47,530 nucleotides of DNA from Candidatus Omnitrophota bacterium. Lineage in GTDB: Bacteria > Omnitrophota > Gorgyraeia > Gygaellales > Profunditerraquicolaceae. The translations under genes were made by a program, and so were the position numbers. The notes below the pieces were generated by a model, which was given only the letters and a program-made list of their open reading frames with translations, did not search any database and was not told the origin of the DNA. The stretch spans positions 141,955 to 189,484 of the forward strand of contig JAPLLX010000004.1 of NCBI GenBank assembly GCA_026387335.1, given 5' to 3'. This document shows positions 27,601 through 42,600 of the stretch, one piece after another; positions within the stretch are counted from its first letter, which is position 1; every line of letters starts with the position of its first letter.

Positions 27601-30600
27601 GGGCAGTAATCCTTGTTATAGAAGGCTTCTTTAAATAAAAATCAAAACTTATTAAACTGCCTAATTTTTTATACCAGGGGATGTTCGGACTAAGCCAATA
27701 CTTTATGGAATTAACCCCAACTACAGTTTCTGGAGCATCTCCTGACCATTTCTTAAGAGGGACAATGGCGCCGCTGTAAAGACTGGGCATTTGTTTTTCA
27801 GTTGCGAAGTAATTGAGAGTTGAGGTATTAGCCCCAAATGCGGCAATATTCATTGCTGAAACAGCATCCTCGGCAACATATTCCTGAGGAGCGCCCATAA
27901 AGTGGCGCATATGCGATATTCTTATAACGCCCTTTCCATAGAACAAAACCTGGTCAACCTCATCTTTTGAGACTTGTTCTCCGCGGATCCAGCCTTCTTC
28001 CATTACGCCCATTGCCTTAGCGGTCTTAGATAGAGGCTTATTGCTGATGAGAACGCTATAAGGCGCAATGCCCAATTTTTCATCCATGCTAAAATGCACT
28101 CCTACATTGGGAACGGCCCATAGCTCTTCTATGGGATGGAAATGATCTATATCCATAGCGATCATAAATTCCGAGCGCATAAGGCTGGCGTTCCCCTTCC
28201 AACTAGTGTATTTCTCATCGCCGATAGAAGCCCTGGACTTAATCTCTCTTCCCTTTGAAATAATAACGCCATATTCTTTTGCCAGCTTAAGGTATATATA
28301 TAATTTTTTGAGGTCCCTGTTCCCTTCTGCTACGCGATACTTGCTTTCATCTGCATGATCGATAATATCCCTTAAATCCTCGAAGACTTTTAACGCCCCC
28401 TGCTCACCTTTGCGGAGGCCGTCAAGAAAATCGTACAAATCCAGCTTACTGTCTCCAGTAACCCTTTGTAGATACTTCTCAAGCAAAACTCCGTCTTTAT
28501 CATTTGATAATACCAAATGGATTAATTCATCTTTTAATCTTTCTTTTAATTCTTTTCGGCGTGCGCTTTCTTGATCACCAGGAAATATCTTTAATAAGAA
28601 TTTCTCCAGATAATAATCATAGACCACTTCTTTGGCATTTGCCGCTGACCTGATATTGGCATAAGGCCCAAGAATACGCATATTAGCCCACTCTTCAATA
28701 AATTCACGGACAGGCCTCGAAGAAATGTTATTAAATAATTTTAAGACATAATCCGGCTTTGTTTTGAGCCTCTTTAACTCATTTGTCTGCTCATCAGATA
28801 ATTTCAAGTATTCAGGATTATTTAAGCCCAGTTTTCTCCTCCACTCCAATCTGTCCATTAAGGCATCAAACTCATCCGGATAAGACCAGGCAAGCATGCC
28901 TAACCAGGTCTGCAGCCCGCTGACCTTATTCAAATCTGAAAAGTAATTCCAGGGATTATCTCCCAAGGATGTTATAACAAACACCATTGCCCTCAACTCT
29001 TCAATCGAGCGCGGATCAGGGGCCATATCCCGGCGGTAGAACTTATTCACAAAGTTTTTAAGATAAAATTCCTCTTTCTTCACGATTAAAGAACTCAATT
29101 TGTCCTTAAGTCCTTGTATTTTATTATTATCCCTTACTCCTTCTTCCTTTGACATTTCGTTTACAAGCTCAATAAGGTTATCCCGCTCAGTACCGGTTAA
29201 TTTTACTTCCCCATAAAGAACCTCTATAGTCCTTCTTAATTTTTCGCGCATATCTTCATTCTTTAATAATTCACCGGTTAAGCAATCCAGCGCTTGCTTG
29301 TAAGATGTGGTATGCGTAATATCATATTTCCTATTAGCATACCAGCGGATCAAGGCTTTTCCGATAAACTGCAAACCCGGAAGGGTTAAACGGAACATGC
29401 CAAATAAAGGCACAAGCGCTAAAGCGTAAAAAAGGATTTTCATCCAGCCCGGTAGAAATAGAGAACGGCCTAATAAGTTAGCCTCAAAAGGAATAGGCAT
29501 AAACATATAGCTACCCCATATATGCCAAGCTACAAATAGCATAAAAATTCCCCAAACCGCAAGGATTGAGCCCCAGAATAAAATTGCCCTCCTAGACTTA
29601 GTCTCATTTTTATTGCTATCCTTGCCAGTCCAGAACCGCCAATCAAAAATGATATTGCGAATAAACCACCACCAGAACCCAGCTTTACCCTTTTCTTTAT
29701 CATAACGCGGTATACGCAGTTGTTTTCTCACGCTTAAGATAAATGGCTTGAAATAATTATCTACAAAATCTTGTATTTGTTCACTAGTTAATTTGACATC
29801 TTTATATTTTCCGCCACCTTTATTAAGTTCTGCTAAAATATTATTTTCTATTACTAACTTTCTTTCTTTAAATTCAGTGCTGTCGGTAATACTCTTAGGT
29901 AATGAGCCGAAATCATGCTCTCCCATTAAATACCTGAATAAATCATTAAGCTCTTCAGGCAGGAGGAAAAATTTCCATTGCCTTATTTTTTTGTTCTCGT
30001 AGTTTTCCCCCTTGGATAGTATGTCGCGCATCCCAGGCATTTTGACTTTCACCTGGTCATCTAATACCATATAGAAGAAATTAAAATAAGCATCGAGGAA
30101 TTCTTTTATGCCTTTTTTTAAGTTTTCTGCTATACCTACTTCGGATTTAATTAATTTCTTGGATTCTCTTAAAAGCCACCTTATAACCGCAGTCTCAAAG
30201 GCAAAGAAAGGTATATGCTGGCATATTAATTTATACCCTAATATATAGTCCTCTAGGGCTACCGGCTTCCAGCCTAATTCCTGGTCTAACATCCACATAT
30301 GGCTATCTAAAGATACGCCTCCCTCAAAAGGAGTCTGATTTGGATAAACATATTCTACCGGCCGTAATATAGAAATCTCTTTAATAATACTTTCAATATA
30401 GCTATCTAATACTTTAATTTTGCTATCCGCAAATATTTTCTTTATAGCCTCTGTAAATTTATCTTTAACTATATCTTTTAATAAACCATGCTCATCCCAA
30501 TAAGCCATCCTGAATAACCAGTGTAATATTTTTGCCTCAAGTGTCTTCTTATCCATATCGCCTGGTTGTATTTTAGCCGCAAAATCATTTATAATATTCA

Positions 30601-33600
30601 GTACTTCATCGCTAGTTAAGAATCCCTGGCTTATCAGGTCGCGAATATAAATCTTGGAATTTGACAAAATAGTATTATCTATGGAAGAAGATACGGCAGG
30701 TTCAATATCATCTTTTGAAATTCTTTTTAAGGACTCTAAGTCTTCTCTTACTATGGCATTGATAGCTCTGTGATCCTCCAATATCAAGCGGCCATTAGCT
30801 ATAAGATCATCAAATTTTCTCACATCTTCTCCCGCATCCTTAAGCCTCTTTCTTAAATTAGAAAGGTCTTCTTTCATTATAATACCCTTTTCCCTCCGGT
30901 ACTGGACTACTATGCCAGCGCCTCTTCTGGATAACGCCTTTTCCAGCTCTTCTTGTGTGGCAGAATTAAGATTAATCTGCTTTAAAGATATACCTAATTT
31001 ACCGATTATCCACCATAATAGAGTCACGATAGCTAAAATAAAACCAATTACCCCAAACACTACGCCATTCGACCAGCCTAATCTCCACCAACGGTTATAA
31101 TTAGCCTGCTTTATGTTATCTAAATTGGTAGGCACATCCTCTAAGGTAATATATTTATTATTCCTAATAACCTCTTCCCGGATTCCTTTTGCTTGAGCAA
31201 TTATGTCTCTAGTAAATGCCCTACCAGGCATACTGTTAGCCACGTCTTCGGCAAAATCCTTGGTTCCTTTATATTCATGGGTTGAGTAATCCCATTTATC
31301 GGTGCGGGCAAAGAATGTCCCATTCTTGTAAATAGCCCAGCTAAGTTCGGGATAAATAAACTTTTCTATGAAATTACGGCCCACAGGGTCAATTTCTTCT
31401 ATAATCAAATATTTATCATTCCCTTTCTTAACTGCCGCTATCTGGTATTTACGCCATATCTCTTTTGATTTTCCTTCTTCATCAGAACCTATAGCATAAG
31501 CAGGCAGTTCCCAAGGAGAACAATATGTTCTAATGAGCGACGGTTCTCCCGGCTTGCCCAAATAATCTTTTGAAACCAATCTTCCGTCATAGAATGAAAA
31601 ATCTATTGCTTTTAAAGAAGCTCCTTCCCTACGATCTTTAGTCTTATACCCCATTGTATCGTCTTCAGGATGATTTTTGTCTAACATGAAATCTAACTCA
31701 AAGAAGTTGGCGGCTGGATTGGTAGGGTCATATGTCCATTTTTCTTCATCAACCTTATAGATATCGCTCTCTAAAGTGAAATTGATAGCCGGATTTTTAT
31801 TATATTTATTTATCGTTAACCATTTATAATAGCCGGATGGAAAGTTATTTTTATCAACGTCTCTAAAACCATTCATAATATGAGTTGGGCGGCCATAAAC
31901 ATCCTGAATTTCTCCGGATACACTGGTTGGGATGAAATTTGAACTAAATTCTTCACTTTCAATCATCCCTCTTATTTGATTATAATCTAGGTTCTTTCTT
32001 GGGATAAGCCTGTTGTTTGCAAAATCAAATTCCAGCCCCTTCTTCATCTTAAAGTGAAGTTCTCCATTGGCAGAATCTAAACTGGTAAAGTTAGATATAG
32101 AGAAATAGTACGTGTTGTCCTTGTAGAATATCGGTTTTACAGAAAGCTTAGGCACGTCTATCTCTCCGTATTGCTCATTGCGCTCAGCGCTTTCCCTTCC
32201 ATAAGAGTAAAGTAAGAAAATAACCGAGCGAGAATAGAAAATACCATCTTTCAAATAACCGAAGTATTTCTCTTCAGGGTTGCCGTATTTGTTGTTTACT
32301 TCCTGGGTATGCCTGATCAAATTTTTATTTTTATATATATATTCATTGTACAACTGTGACCTTATCCGGCCGCTTTCGTCAAAGACTTGTTTTATATCTT
32401 CTTCGGTCAATACGCCGTTAATGTCCAAAGAGCTGCCGTCTTTCCTAATCGGGAAGGAATAACCTTTTATCTTCTTGATTGGATCGTCCCTAAAGTAATC
32501 GTCCTTAGATGGGGTAGCCTCAACCAAGGTTGGGACATTTAATGCCCCTAATACTCCTATATAATCCAGTGATCTTCTTTCAAATTCAATCTCGCGCGCC
32601 TTACCATATTTATCGACTACCAACAATAAACCGACTACCCCCCTTAACTGGTCATTTTTATCTTTAGTTTCTAACCATATTAATCCCTTTAACTTATGAT
32701 TGATAATCTTAACGGTTAACTTTCCGCTTTTATTATCGTAATTAACCACATAAGAAGTTTTGTATAAGTCTACTTGAATGCCGGTTGGTTTATAGTAAAT
32801 ATTGTTTACCCGTGACTGTTCAGGTATGTCAAAAAGAATAGAGTATTCTCCCTTATCATAGGTATGTTCGGTTTTTCTTTCTATGAGCGTCCCGTCCTTG
32901 CCGGTAAAATACACACTGTTGCTCTCTGTCCGGTTACGCTGACTAATATTTTTACCTTCTTTCCATTTTAACACTCTAAACCTGTCTTCTAGCTCTAAGG
33001 TGAGAATGCCATTCAAAACTCCGTCTTTTTCAACTACCTTAAAATCTTCTCCTTTGGAGAAAGTCCAATCTATAACTATTGCTTTTTTATTGCCGATTTT
33101 AACCAATAAGCTGGTTTTCCCGCCTGTGGCAATCAAAGGAGAAAGTTCCGGAGATTTACCATACTCATATTCAATCACTCTCTCCAAATAACCTATCTTT
33201 TTATTGCTTTTACTATATAAATCCAGCTTAAGATTGATTTCTTTGACCGGTAAGCCTACAGCATTTATAGTTTCCGGAACTACTTTGTTGCCATTGTTTA
33301 ATTCAACCCTATCCCGCAGTGTATTTCCTTTATTCCAACGGTAATTAATATAATTAAACTCGTCAAACCAACTGTTGTTGCGAGGATCTAATCTTCGGCC
33401 TTTACCGTAGGTTATCCTTCCGGAGTTATCATATTGCGGAACATATTCCCTATCTATATTATCGACAAAATGGGTACGTTCAGACCTTAATCTCCCATAA
33501 GGGCTAAGAACAATATCATGTAACATAGCAAGTATCTTTTTCTCCTTACCCCAATAAAGATATTCATCGGTTTTCAACCATCTATCTCCCTTATAATTAG

Positions 33601-36600
33601 CCACTGTATTCTTCACAGCTATGCCTGAATAGAAAACAGTAGCTTCAGTATGAGTTTCCTCCCGATTATGCCGCAAATCGGTAATCCATTTTCCGTTTTC
33701 CATCCTGACCGGCGCTTCCCAGCGATAATCAAAGGTTTCTATACTGACTGCGCCGGTATAATCGGTCTTTCTCCCAATCAGCTTATGGTTCTTTGCATCA
33801 TAACCAATAGTTACAATATTAAAGAGGAATTTACCGGTATCCGCGCTAGTTACGGTAGTAATATAAGGGATGTACTTGAAAAGCGTATCCAGCCCTTGAG
33901 CTTTAAGCCTATTCTTGGTGGCTATGTCTAAATCTTCATAATATTGCTTTTTGGACTTGATATTTAATCTTTTGCCGTCTGATAGTATATCTGTATAAGA
34001 TTCTCCTTTTTCCCTCCCAAAGTTGTCGTTGTCGAAAATAATGTTCCTAGTTAGATTCTTAACTAAATCTCTCCTTGCCACTGTGGTCTTGTAATCATAA
34101 CCCTTTAGATTATTTAAATCCCTGAGTTTTTCCGCAGGTATGGTTGAGTTGAGCTCAAATCTGGCTTTGCCTTGAATAGGCTTGATTAATTTATCTTCAA
34201 GCGACCTATCAAAATGAGCCTTTGTCTCTCCGTTATCGAATGACTCTGCCTTACTAAATAATCCGTAATCATTATAATGGGTATCGGTAACGTAAAGGTC
34301 ATTTGCCGACTTTATCGGTTTGGTATAATAACCGTAGGTATCAGCGAATATTTCACCGGTTAGATAATTTATCTCTACCTTAACACTAATGGCTTGGCGA
34401 GGGTCTTTTATTTCGGCATAGGGGTCAACAAGGTAGAACTGATAGGTGAATGTTTCTTTAGCTGGCTTGAGCTCAGGGTTTGCAAAATATCTTTTAAGGT
34501 TGGCTGAGGTTCTAAGCTCCTTTAATAATTCTTTACCCGTCATTAACTTACCCTTATACTCAAAAGGACCAAGATAAGTGCGCGTGCCTTTCTCTACATT
34601 CTTCTTTAAATCATAAGAAATATCCGTAATTTCAATATCTGAAACTATAATCTGCGGCTGTTCATCTTGATAAATACGTACCTCGTCTCTACTACTATCA
34701 GGGTTAGTCCACGGTATAGGAAGTTCTTTATCAATAGCAGAAATTATGGTAGCCAAAACTTCCCTTTCTTTACCATCGCCATTAACATCCATCTTCAACA
34801 GGAAATTAGCAAACTTCTTACGATGGATAAGAGTCCGGTCAATAGACTTCAAACTTCCGATAACATCCATAACTTTATTAACTTCAGCTTCTCCCCGCAC
34901 GATGCGGCCTTCGGCATTCTCTATGGGCCGGCCGATCTTAATCCTACCGTCTTCTCCTCTTTCAATCTCATTAAAGATTACTGCTCTACTTTCTTTATAA
35001 GCCAATGATTGCGCTTCGGCATCTTTAGTATTCTTAAGGGTGCGGCCAAGATGGGCTTTTGATTCTTCTAAAGAAGATATGAGAACGATATGCCTGCGGA
35101 TGCCTTTTTCGTCAATATAAACGAACTCCTGGCTATTAAACTGATCGTAAAAATCAATCTCTCCCGGCACGGCTGTTAGTTCGCTTAAGCTTTTCTCTTC
35201 CGCGGCACTTAATCCTTCCTGGGCTTTCCTTTCGGTTAACTGCCTTCTCTTTACTATTTTATCCAGGCGCTTCTTTACCGTTTCTCTCTCTGCCATACCG
35301 TATATCTTGGCATAGAGGAAATCATCTTTAGTTACGGCCTGCTCCGGCCTGACAATCTTAGGCAGAGGCCTGGAAAACTCATCTTGCTCCACCACATCTA
35401 AAGTCCACATATTATCCCCGGCTACGACACTTAAATCATACTGCGCAATCGGAGCTAAGGAATTATCGCCTAAAACAGTGTAGTTATAAAGACCGGTGTA
35501 TGCTCCTCTGTGCGTTGATTGAGGAAGAGTATGGTTCTTCCCTTTTATCTTATCTAATTGCTGGGTATAATATTGCATCTTAGACTCTGCTTTTTTAGCT
35601 AAATCCTGGCGGCCTAATTTATTAAAGGCGTTTCTTGCCTCGCGGTAAACACCCACCATTTCAGAGGTAACTTCGGGGAATCCGATGCGCAACAGCTGAC
35701 CATTCTTTGTTGGCCTCGTAGCTGCCCTTGTTTCATCAACCAGATCCAGCAAGTCCACTGTATCAATAATTTTTCCGGACAAAGCCGCGTAATTCTTGAC
35801 TGTAACTTTAAAGGTATTCTCAATCCTCTCTAAATAAGCCCAGAAGGTATCAGGGCTCATATTTCCGAATTCTTCCATAAATTTAGGTACGCCTAAAACC
35901 ATTATCCAGCGGGTCTGGGCATCCGCGGTAAAGCCTTCTTTACCCTCTCCGTAACGTATCAACAGCTTATCTTTATCCCACATATCGCGTTTTGCCCACT
36001 CTAATATATCTTCGGCGTGTTCTTTATCTATGGCGTTATATTTCCGGGCATAATTATAAAGGAAGGCATACGCTACGGCATTAGGTTCGGCAAACTTCTG
36101 CCTTAATTCCGGGTAATCCTGTAAAATATCGCTGGGAGGAGTCTGCTTTAAGGCATTGCCGCCGGAGGCCTTCTTCATCTTTAATAACCAATCCGCGATA
36201 TCCTTAAGCATCGGGCGATATTCTGTATTACCGGTTTTGGCCTCATAGAACATTATCAACTGGCCTAAACCAGCAGCAGAAGCAATATCCTTACCCGCAG
36301 GCTCCTTAGTATAAGCGTGGAAAGCTGTCGGCACGCCGTCAAAATCAAAATCGTCATTTTTCTTGACTGCCGCAAAATAGTCCCTATAGAAATCCAGAGC
36401 AGCCTTAGTTATGTCTAAGTTTCCTGAAAGCAAAGCCCTATGCCCTATTAAGACCATATCCCAGGTATAAGAACTGGGGTAATAATTATCTGCCTGGCGG
36501 CTGTGGGACTCAAAAAGTCCGGTGATTATCCTCTGGAAATAAGTCCCTGCCTGGGCAGAAACGCGCTCGATATAACCGCCATTTTTCAGTTTCTCTCCAT

Positions 36601-39600
36601 AGTCATCATAGAGCTTTATATCCTTTTGCACTTCATCTTTGTATTTGCTAAGGCCTTTCTTAGTCAATATAAATACGCGGTATTTTTTCGCGCCGGTTTC
36701 TTTCTCGTTAACAATAAGATATACAGGAGCCTTTAATTCCTTATCTCCTCCCGGCACGCCTACCATACCTAAGGGGATACGTTTTACTCCCGAGCCTTTA
36801 GGTAGCATAAAGAACATATCCTCGGTATACTTTATGGCCTTACTCTTAAACCAACCATGTTGTATCTCATAAGCATAACTTGTATTATCTTCTTCAATCC
36901 TTATAAGTTCATTTACCAGCTGCCTTTCAAAAATCAGCGATATGGGGAAGCCGGCTAAATAGAGATTTATGCGTGGCGTAGTAGGAGCATTCTTAAAGAT
37001 AGGATCCCAGGATTCATCAGTAGAACCCAAAGCCTGATGCACGGCGTTAACTGCGGATTTAAGGTCCACAGTTAATCCAACATAGCTGAAGATTTTCTCT
37101 AATACTGAGTAGTCCCCGGCAAAATCCCTTAAGGAAACAAAAGACATCCCTTTGCCCTGCGTGGCAAGGGCAATAACCTGCGGGATACTAAACTCGCCAT
37201 TCAAGGAAATATATTTCTGTTGCAGGATTTCTACTAACGCCCTATGCCGCGGTTGTTCATAAGCAATCTGCATTGTGCCTACAAATTTATCCGTAAAAGA
37301 CAATTCTGTCTGCTGGGCAAGAACCGTACCGCCTATATCCATAACTAAAGAAACTAAATTTAAATAATATTCGGCTTCACTCTGGCCCTTGCGCTGCTCC
37401 AAATAATAATCCATCTTCAGGGCATCCTTAGGAGTAATCAATCCTTTAAATCTTTCTTCGGCAACCTGGAGATACGACCTTGGTTTCCCTTCTTTGATTT
37501 CGGCAACTTCAGTTGCTAATCTCTCTTTGCTGATCTTCTTCAATTCTTCATCCAGAGATGCCCTGTCAGCAGCATTAAGATAGTTTTTACCGGTTTCTTT
37601 CTCTAATTTTTCCAGATAGAGGAAACGAGCGAGAAATTCAATTTTTTGCTTCTCGGAAGGCGCTCCGGGCAATATCTTGTTCGGTTGATATATAATATCA
37701 AAAAGCAGCCGGCTCATGCTGCTTACCGGCAGCCATACGCCGCTCCAGTTAAAAAGAAGATTCGCCGGAGCAAGCAAAAGCTCTAAAACCATCCTCTTAT
37801 TCAAATATTCCGCGCGCTCCTTATAAGACAATACCTCTCTCTGCCTGTTATAAATATCAACCGCGGTCTTAATCTGCTCCTTTTTATTAAAGTTGTTGCC
37901 TAAGAAAATATCTCCTCTCTCCTCAGGCGCCTTGAACTCTTTGTCCCCCCTGTCCTCTCTGGAGAAATGGGCGAACTCCGAATACATCAGTTCCGGATCC
38001 TTTTCCCGCTCTAATTCCTTCGGGGTCTTAATGCTAAAGATCTTCCATACCTGCTCGCGTTTCAAAGGCCAGTATTTAAGCTCGGTCTTTTTATCCAGGT
38101 AAAAAGTCATCAACCCGGTAAATACGTCTTTACCGACTTTCTTGACAAAGGTTGTCTTCCGGTCTAATTCTATCCTTCCGGATTCTATGAAACCCTCTAC
38201 CTTATAGATACTTCCCCATTCATTGGTCTTTATCCTGGCTGCTTCAAATAGACATTTGTTATCGGGGAGAGGGACATCGGGGAATAAAACCTTTATTTTC
38301 CTTCTCTGCTCTTCAACATCATCTATATTAAGGACATCGGCTAATTTAGTTGTTATTTCCCTGTCTTCCCAAACCGAGCGGATGAAATTCTCGTTTTCTT
38401 TTTGCGCCTTTATCCCTGACCAGAGGATTCCCTCAATGATCTTTCCTGTTTCTTTATCAACTCCGCTAATCAAAATAACCGGGCTGCGTCTTTGTTTTTC
38501 ATAGGCCTCCGGAGTTAAGATACCTTCAACCGGCTCCCAAGTTTTAACTTTAGATAAATCCAACTGGCCTTTTGGCTGGTAGGGCGGCATAAAAATCCTT
38601 ACACTGGTGCCACCTTCGTAGTAAAAACCCTTAAGTTCCTTAAGGCTTTTGAATGTCTTTACCGGTCTATTAAGATCTTTCTTATCTACAGAGCTGACTA
38701 TAAATACAACACCTTCTCTAACTAAAACATTTACCTGCCTCTGAATATCCTTGAATCTTTTATCCGCTTTCAAAACTCTCATATACTCATCGACATCCCC
38801 TACGTAATGAATATCTTTACCTTTTATTAATAATTTGGCGATTAAATCTTTAAATTTTGCCTCCTGCTCTTCTCTGTACCCGGCAAATAAAATATTCCTT
38901 ATTTCTCGCTTCTTCGTCTCAACAGGAGTCAGAGTAGCCTTAGCCGGCTGGACAATTTCGTCTTTTTTCTCTAACGCTCCAAGCCCAAGCATTTCAGCGG
39001 GATTTATAATGATAATTTCACCCTTTCTTAACTTTTCCTTATCCAGGGCTTCTTCTATACTAGTTATCTTTTTCCCGTCTATTCGCTTTCTAATCTCAAA
39101 ATGAACCATCTCCCCTACCTGCTCAGCATTCCCGCTCTTACCCGAGATAGCTATGATTAGATCCTTAGTGACCTTATCTCCTTGTTTTACATAATTCTCT
39201 TCATTATGGGCATAAAACGTAACATACCCACCCTCATGGCTTACTACAACTATATTGCCAAAACCGTTCTTTTCGTCGGCATAAATAACTTCCCCCTCTT
39301 TAACAGGATATATAGGTGTGCCCTTGGGGACGTATATATCAAATCCCCTATGAGGATACTTATTACCATCCTTATCCTTTCTCCCGGCTTCGAATTCTCC
39401 TTCGGGATGACGCTCAAAAAGAACTCTTACCGGAAGCTGTAATGAAGCAGGTATTTCTGCTTTAATAGATTCGTATTGAGCCTTAATAGCCTCTTCCTCA
39501 GTCTGATATCCTTCGTGTATAGTAACCAGGTCAATACTGCGCTGGATTTCTTCGGGGGAGAATTTATGCTGTAGTAATATGCGGGAAATTTCTTGCGGGC

Positions 39601-42600
39601 TTACATTCCAATGATTTTTGCCATCTTGTGTACGGTAAGCTACTACCGGAGGACCTTTAATCTTGCCGGAATCAGCTAAATACTTCTCCAATATCCCTAA
39701 TCCTTCTCCTAAGCGGTAGAACATCTTGAATACCTCTGGCTCAGACGCATATTTTTTGGCTGCCTCAGACATCGCCTGCGCAGTAATGTTATGATTGACC
39801 TCAGTTGAAGCAGACCTGGTTGAATCCTGCGTGGCTTTATCCGATCTTACCCTGATATCTCCAATTACTTTATCCTGCGTAGTTTTATCCCATATGCCGG
39901 TAGGAGTTATTCCTAAAACCTTCTGCATAAATTCAATTTTTGATTTTAAGGCGGGGGTAAAGCGGTCATCATTACCAATATACGTATCCAATATAAATGG
40001 GTCTTCAAACATTCCGGATAAACCGCCGCCTAAAGCAGGTAACCCGTTCTTTTCTGACCAGAATTTAACTGTATCGCGAATCTGATTCACCTCCCAGCCC
40101 TTATAGCCAACCTGGTATACTTCACTACCCTTAATAAATTTCATTTTGTCCAGATTTTCCTGCTCTAATTTAGCGAATAATCTTCTTTCTTCTTTCTGGT
40201 TAGCTTCTAGTTTTCCGGCCAACTCTTTCTTCTTAGATTCATTTTCAGTTAATTGCATCTCGCTGGTTATCTTCCTTCCTTCTAATTTAAGTTCGGCTAA
40301 TTTATACTGTTCCCCTGTCAATTTTGACTTTAATCTAGACAATTCGCCTTTCTCTAACTCAATCTCCTTAAGCGCTAATTTAGCCTCTAATTTATGCAAT
40401 TCCCCATTCTCTTTTTTAAGGCTTGCTTCTTTTTGAGCATCATTATTCTTTTGCTCTAATTCCAGAATATTTAATTTAATATCAATAATTTGCTTTCCAA
40501 ATCCTCTTAATTCCGGCTTGATATTCTCTATCCGGGCAAGTTGATTCAAAAACTCCTTCCTTCTTTCTACTACTTCCTGCGCAGGGCTTGTCCTTCCGGA
40601 TTCCCTGGCAATTAACTCATCAATAAGCATCTGCCAATGCGATTTATCAAATATAGAAGGTTTCGCTAAAAGATTGGCCTTGAAGAAAATCTCCGTGTTG
40701 CCATAGCCAGTTTCTTGCAAGAAGTAATTAAGCAACTCTGCGTCTTTGCTGGCTAATCCCGGAATTTTATTCCACCAATTCAATCCAACGCTATCTACCG
40801 ATGCTTTAGCCTGTTTTAATTTGTTTAATATTTCAACCTTAATATTCCCTATTTCCTTCTCTATTTCTACTCTTCTGGCCTCTAATTTCTTTGCCCCTAT
40901 CTCCATCTTTTCAAGTTCTTTCATATCATCAGTAGAATCTAGGGCGCCTAAAATCTCTTTGCGCTCATTGCCTATGACGTTATCTCGCTCAATATTTCTT
41001 ATGACTATCTTCATCCTCGCCAGCGTTATTTCTTCCTGAATGCTTCTGGGTGATTTAGCGCTCAGCTCAGCAAACTTAGCCTGTAATTCTTCTTTTTTCG
41101 CAGACGCAAATAATTCTGCTAACTCTTTTTGCAGGCTCATGTATTTATACTGCCCTTGCGGCAAAGAGCTTATATCGCTATCGCTTAGTTCAGCTAACTC
41201 CCGGACAATCTTTCTTGCCCGCTCTTTAGCAACGCTATTTGGCAGGCTTGAAATGATTCCCTGTGCTCTAACTAGATATGCATAATCGCCCTTGCCGCCA
41301 AAAGCCCTAAATAAGAATTCTTGTCCTTTGTATAATGCCTGCTCTGCTCCGGTAATACTGCTAACGCCCTCAATAGCCAACCCGCCAAAATTAAGAGCGC
41401 AGTACTTAGCCTGTTCAGGAGAATTTGAATCCGGTTCCAGAGAAGTGAAAAACATCTTTATGATTATCCCGACAACCGGGATAAGGCTTCCTAACCAAAT
41501 TCCCAGCTTAACTACTAAGAATATTTCAAACCCGATCATAAATAAACCTAACCATAGAACCCAGAATTTACTCATAGCATCGAAATGACTCCATAGCTTG
41601 CTCTCTTCTTGAGTAAGTTTTAAGCCATACTGCAACTTAGCTGAGATTGTCCTAAAGGATCCGCCCCTAGCTTTAAATATAGCTGCCCTTGCCAATAAGA
41701 CGGGGATACTTACAGGTAGAACATACCAGACTGTTGTGAGTAACCCGGTTACATACTGCCAACCTGCCCAGCGTAAATGGCGGGCTTTCTCAGACGCCAA
41801 AGAGAAAATGGTCAGAGGCTTATTTATTTCCAATAGCCCTCTTAAGACAAAACGCAGATGTCTACCGGTAGGAGAAGTCCATAGTTTATTGGCGTATATC
41901 TCTTGGAGCTGTTCCTTGGTGAATTGTTGACTATTTCTTAAAATATAATGCGCGTCTAAAGACGGTATCCCTTTATTTTTTGCTTTCTCAGCGATATTTG
42001 ACCGGCTCTTAGCTAAAACCATTCCTCCTAAAATTAACATAATCGTAACCAAGGTAGTATGTAAGATTGCCTCGATGGTAGTTAAAAGATGGACTTCGCT
42101 CATTGCGGCTAAAACCTCTTTTACTGCTATAGTCCCCCAGGCGAAATTAAACGATAAGTTATAAAACCAGGGTATTATATATTCAAAGAAGTTTAAGTTA
42201 GGTATGCCTAACGCTAATAAGATATTGGAAGCAATTATTCCGCTAATGACATATAAACTAATACGGCTACCGGTAAAAGAAACTATTCCCCGCTGATAAG
42301 GTTGATTTGACCATCCCCAGGCTATTTTTTGATATAACCTCGAAACTTGCAAACGATAAATCGCTTTACGCGCGATGTTATTCGAATTTTTCCTATCTAA
42401 TAATTCTCCTCGTAAGCCTTCTACCTCTCTTTTGATAAACAAAGGTAATTCTATTTCTATCTTCTTCTCTAATTCTTTATCCAGTGCTTCCGCGAATAAT
42501 TTTTTATCTTCCAAAATTTTGTCTCTCTTAATTATCTGCTCTGTCACCTCTGGCTTTAAGGAGCGCGTTAAATAACCGTGAAGAATATTCCTGACAAAAT

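Noticed and set aside
34760-34789. EF-hand/dockerin-like calcium loop DVNGDGKERE
   Set aside because: Only the first half of the loop fits; position 12 is Leu rather than Glu/Asp and there is no second copy. Mentioned only as calcium-loop-like.
35614-35823. Short minus-strand open frames in another phase (also at 8257, 16090, 16876, 18772 and 21523)
   Set aside because: All lie in a different phase from the giant frame and overlap clear domains such as GT5 and the toroid-like region. They are chance frames.
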